From: Falsochrobactrum ovis
GTDB lineage: Bacteria; Pseudomonadota; Alphaproteobacteria; Rhizobiales; Rhizobiaceae
Length of the DNA: 64,000 nucleotides
NCBI RefSeq assembly: GCF_003259955.1
Contig: NZ_QLMK01000004.1
Coordinates: forward strand, 1 to 64,000
Reading direction: 5' to 3'
Position numbers and translations under genes: made by a program
Shown: positions 63,904 through 64,000 of the stretch, piece after piece
Layout of the letters: each line of letters opens with the position of its first letter
Position numbering within the stretch: the first letter of the stretch is position 1
The notes under the pieces: model-generated
Told to the model about the DNA's origin: nothing
Seen by the model: only the letters and a program-made list of their open reading frames with translations
The model's database searches: none

Positions 63904-64000
63904 ATGACGAATTCCGACAAACAGAACCAGATGGCTAACGCAATCCGCTTTCTCTCGATTGATGCGGTCGAGAAAGCCAATTCCGGCCATCCCGGCCTGC
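63904..64000 (+). CDS. tkt: Transketolase, N-terminal fragment cut by the window end
   Basis: The first 32 codons read [20 protein letters not shown] and then [12 protein letters not shown], the start of transketolase; the GHPG at the end of the fragment is part of its thiamine diphosphate site region. The gene continues beyond the window. In brucellae it is followed by gapA and pgk. Confidence 0.9.
   Translation, partial: MTNSDKQNQMANAIRFLSIDAVEKANSGHPGL

Noticed and set aside
63511-63990. Two opposite frames of 83 and 74 codons before tkt
   Set aside because: No ribosome sites, low-complexity composition, and the second overlaps the transketolase start in another frame.

Overview
The window is a piece of the chromosome of an alphaproteobacterium of the order Hyphomicrobiales, most likely the Brucellaceae (Brucella/Ochrobactrum/Pseudochrobactrum group). 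This rests on gene content and order: tolQRAB-pal-cpoB-tilS-ftsH-glmM, ruvCAB next to ybgC-tol, an Omp25/31-type porin, a PhyR-NepR-EcfG stress locus, RcdA, BioR-BioY, OpgC, and zapA-6S RNA-fau next to transketolase. Base composition looks close to half GC by eye, lower than Brucella itself. The species assignment is inference. Coding density is high, and I see no prophage, insertion sequence, CRISPR array, tRNA or rRNA gene.

Layout. 0-9.4 kb: an IclR regulator divergent from a succinate-semialdehyde dehydrogenase, a YqaA/DedA-like membrane protein, DsbB, an HNH nuclease, an AlkA-type glycosylase, glutamyl-Q-tRNA(Asp) synthetase, malate synthase G and dUTPase. 9.5-15.3 kb: a MacAB-type efflux pair, and convergent to it an exbB-exbD-tonB operon behind an iron-box-like palindrome. 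15.4-21.6 kb: the general stress response locus. phyR and nepR-ecfG diverge from a region with two head-to-head EcfG-type promoters. Two sensor kinases flank it, with several small membrane proteins (DUF883, a YqjE-like protein, DUF1328 and a 52-aa protein). 21.8-31.8 kb: a Fur/Mur regulator with a large palindrome at its own start, RluD, RpoH, PurA, and a serC-serA-acetyltransferase operon led by a structured RNA.

31.9-47.4 kb is almost entirely on the minus strand and concerns the cell envelope and DNA repair: an outer-membrane beta-barrel protein with a CtrA box, glmM, ftsH, tilS, the complete Tol-Pal system, ybgC, ruvCAB and rcdA, the last also with a CtrA box far upstream. 47.9-57.6 kb: OpgC, a ThiE-like protein, a Sel1-repeat protein, EF-P, SuhB, an AT-rich intergenic region with a 36-codon peptide gene, an uncharacterised MotA/ExbB-like plus OmpA-domain pair, and an MsbA-type ABC exporter. 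57.6-64 kb: rpmE, yebC, bioR-bioY, a DUF1284 protein, a YmdB-type phosphoesterase, fau, 6S RNA, zapA, a DUF4164 protein and the first codons of tkt.

Three separate ion-driven energy transducers (ExbBD-TonB, TolQRA-Pal and the MotA/OmpA-like pair) lie within about 43 kb. The least explained items are the 36-aa peptide gene with its own ribosome site and a shared terminator, the MotA/OmpA-like pair, and the small membrane proteins around the stress locus. Start codons were moved from the longest reading frame wherever a ribosome-binding site or the family N-terminus supported it. All searches named under findings remain to be run.
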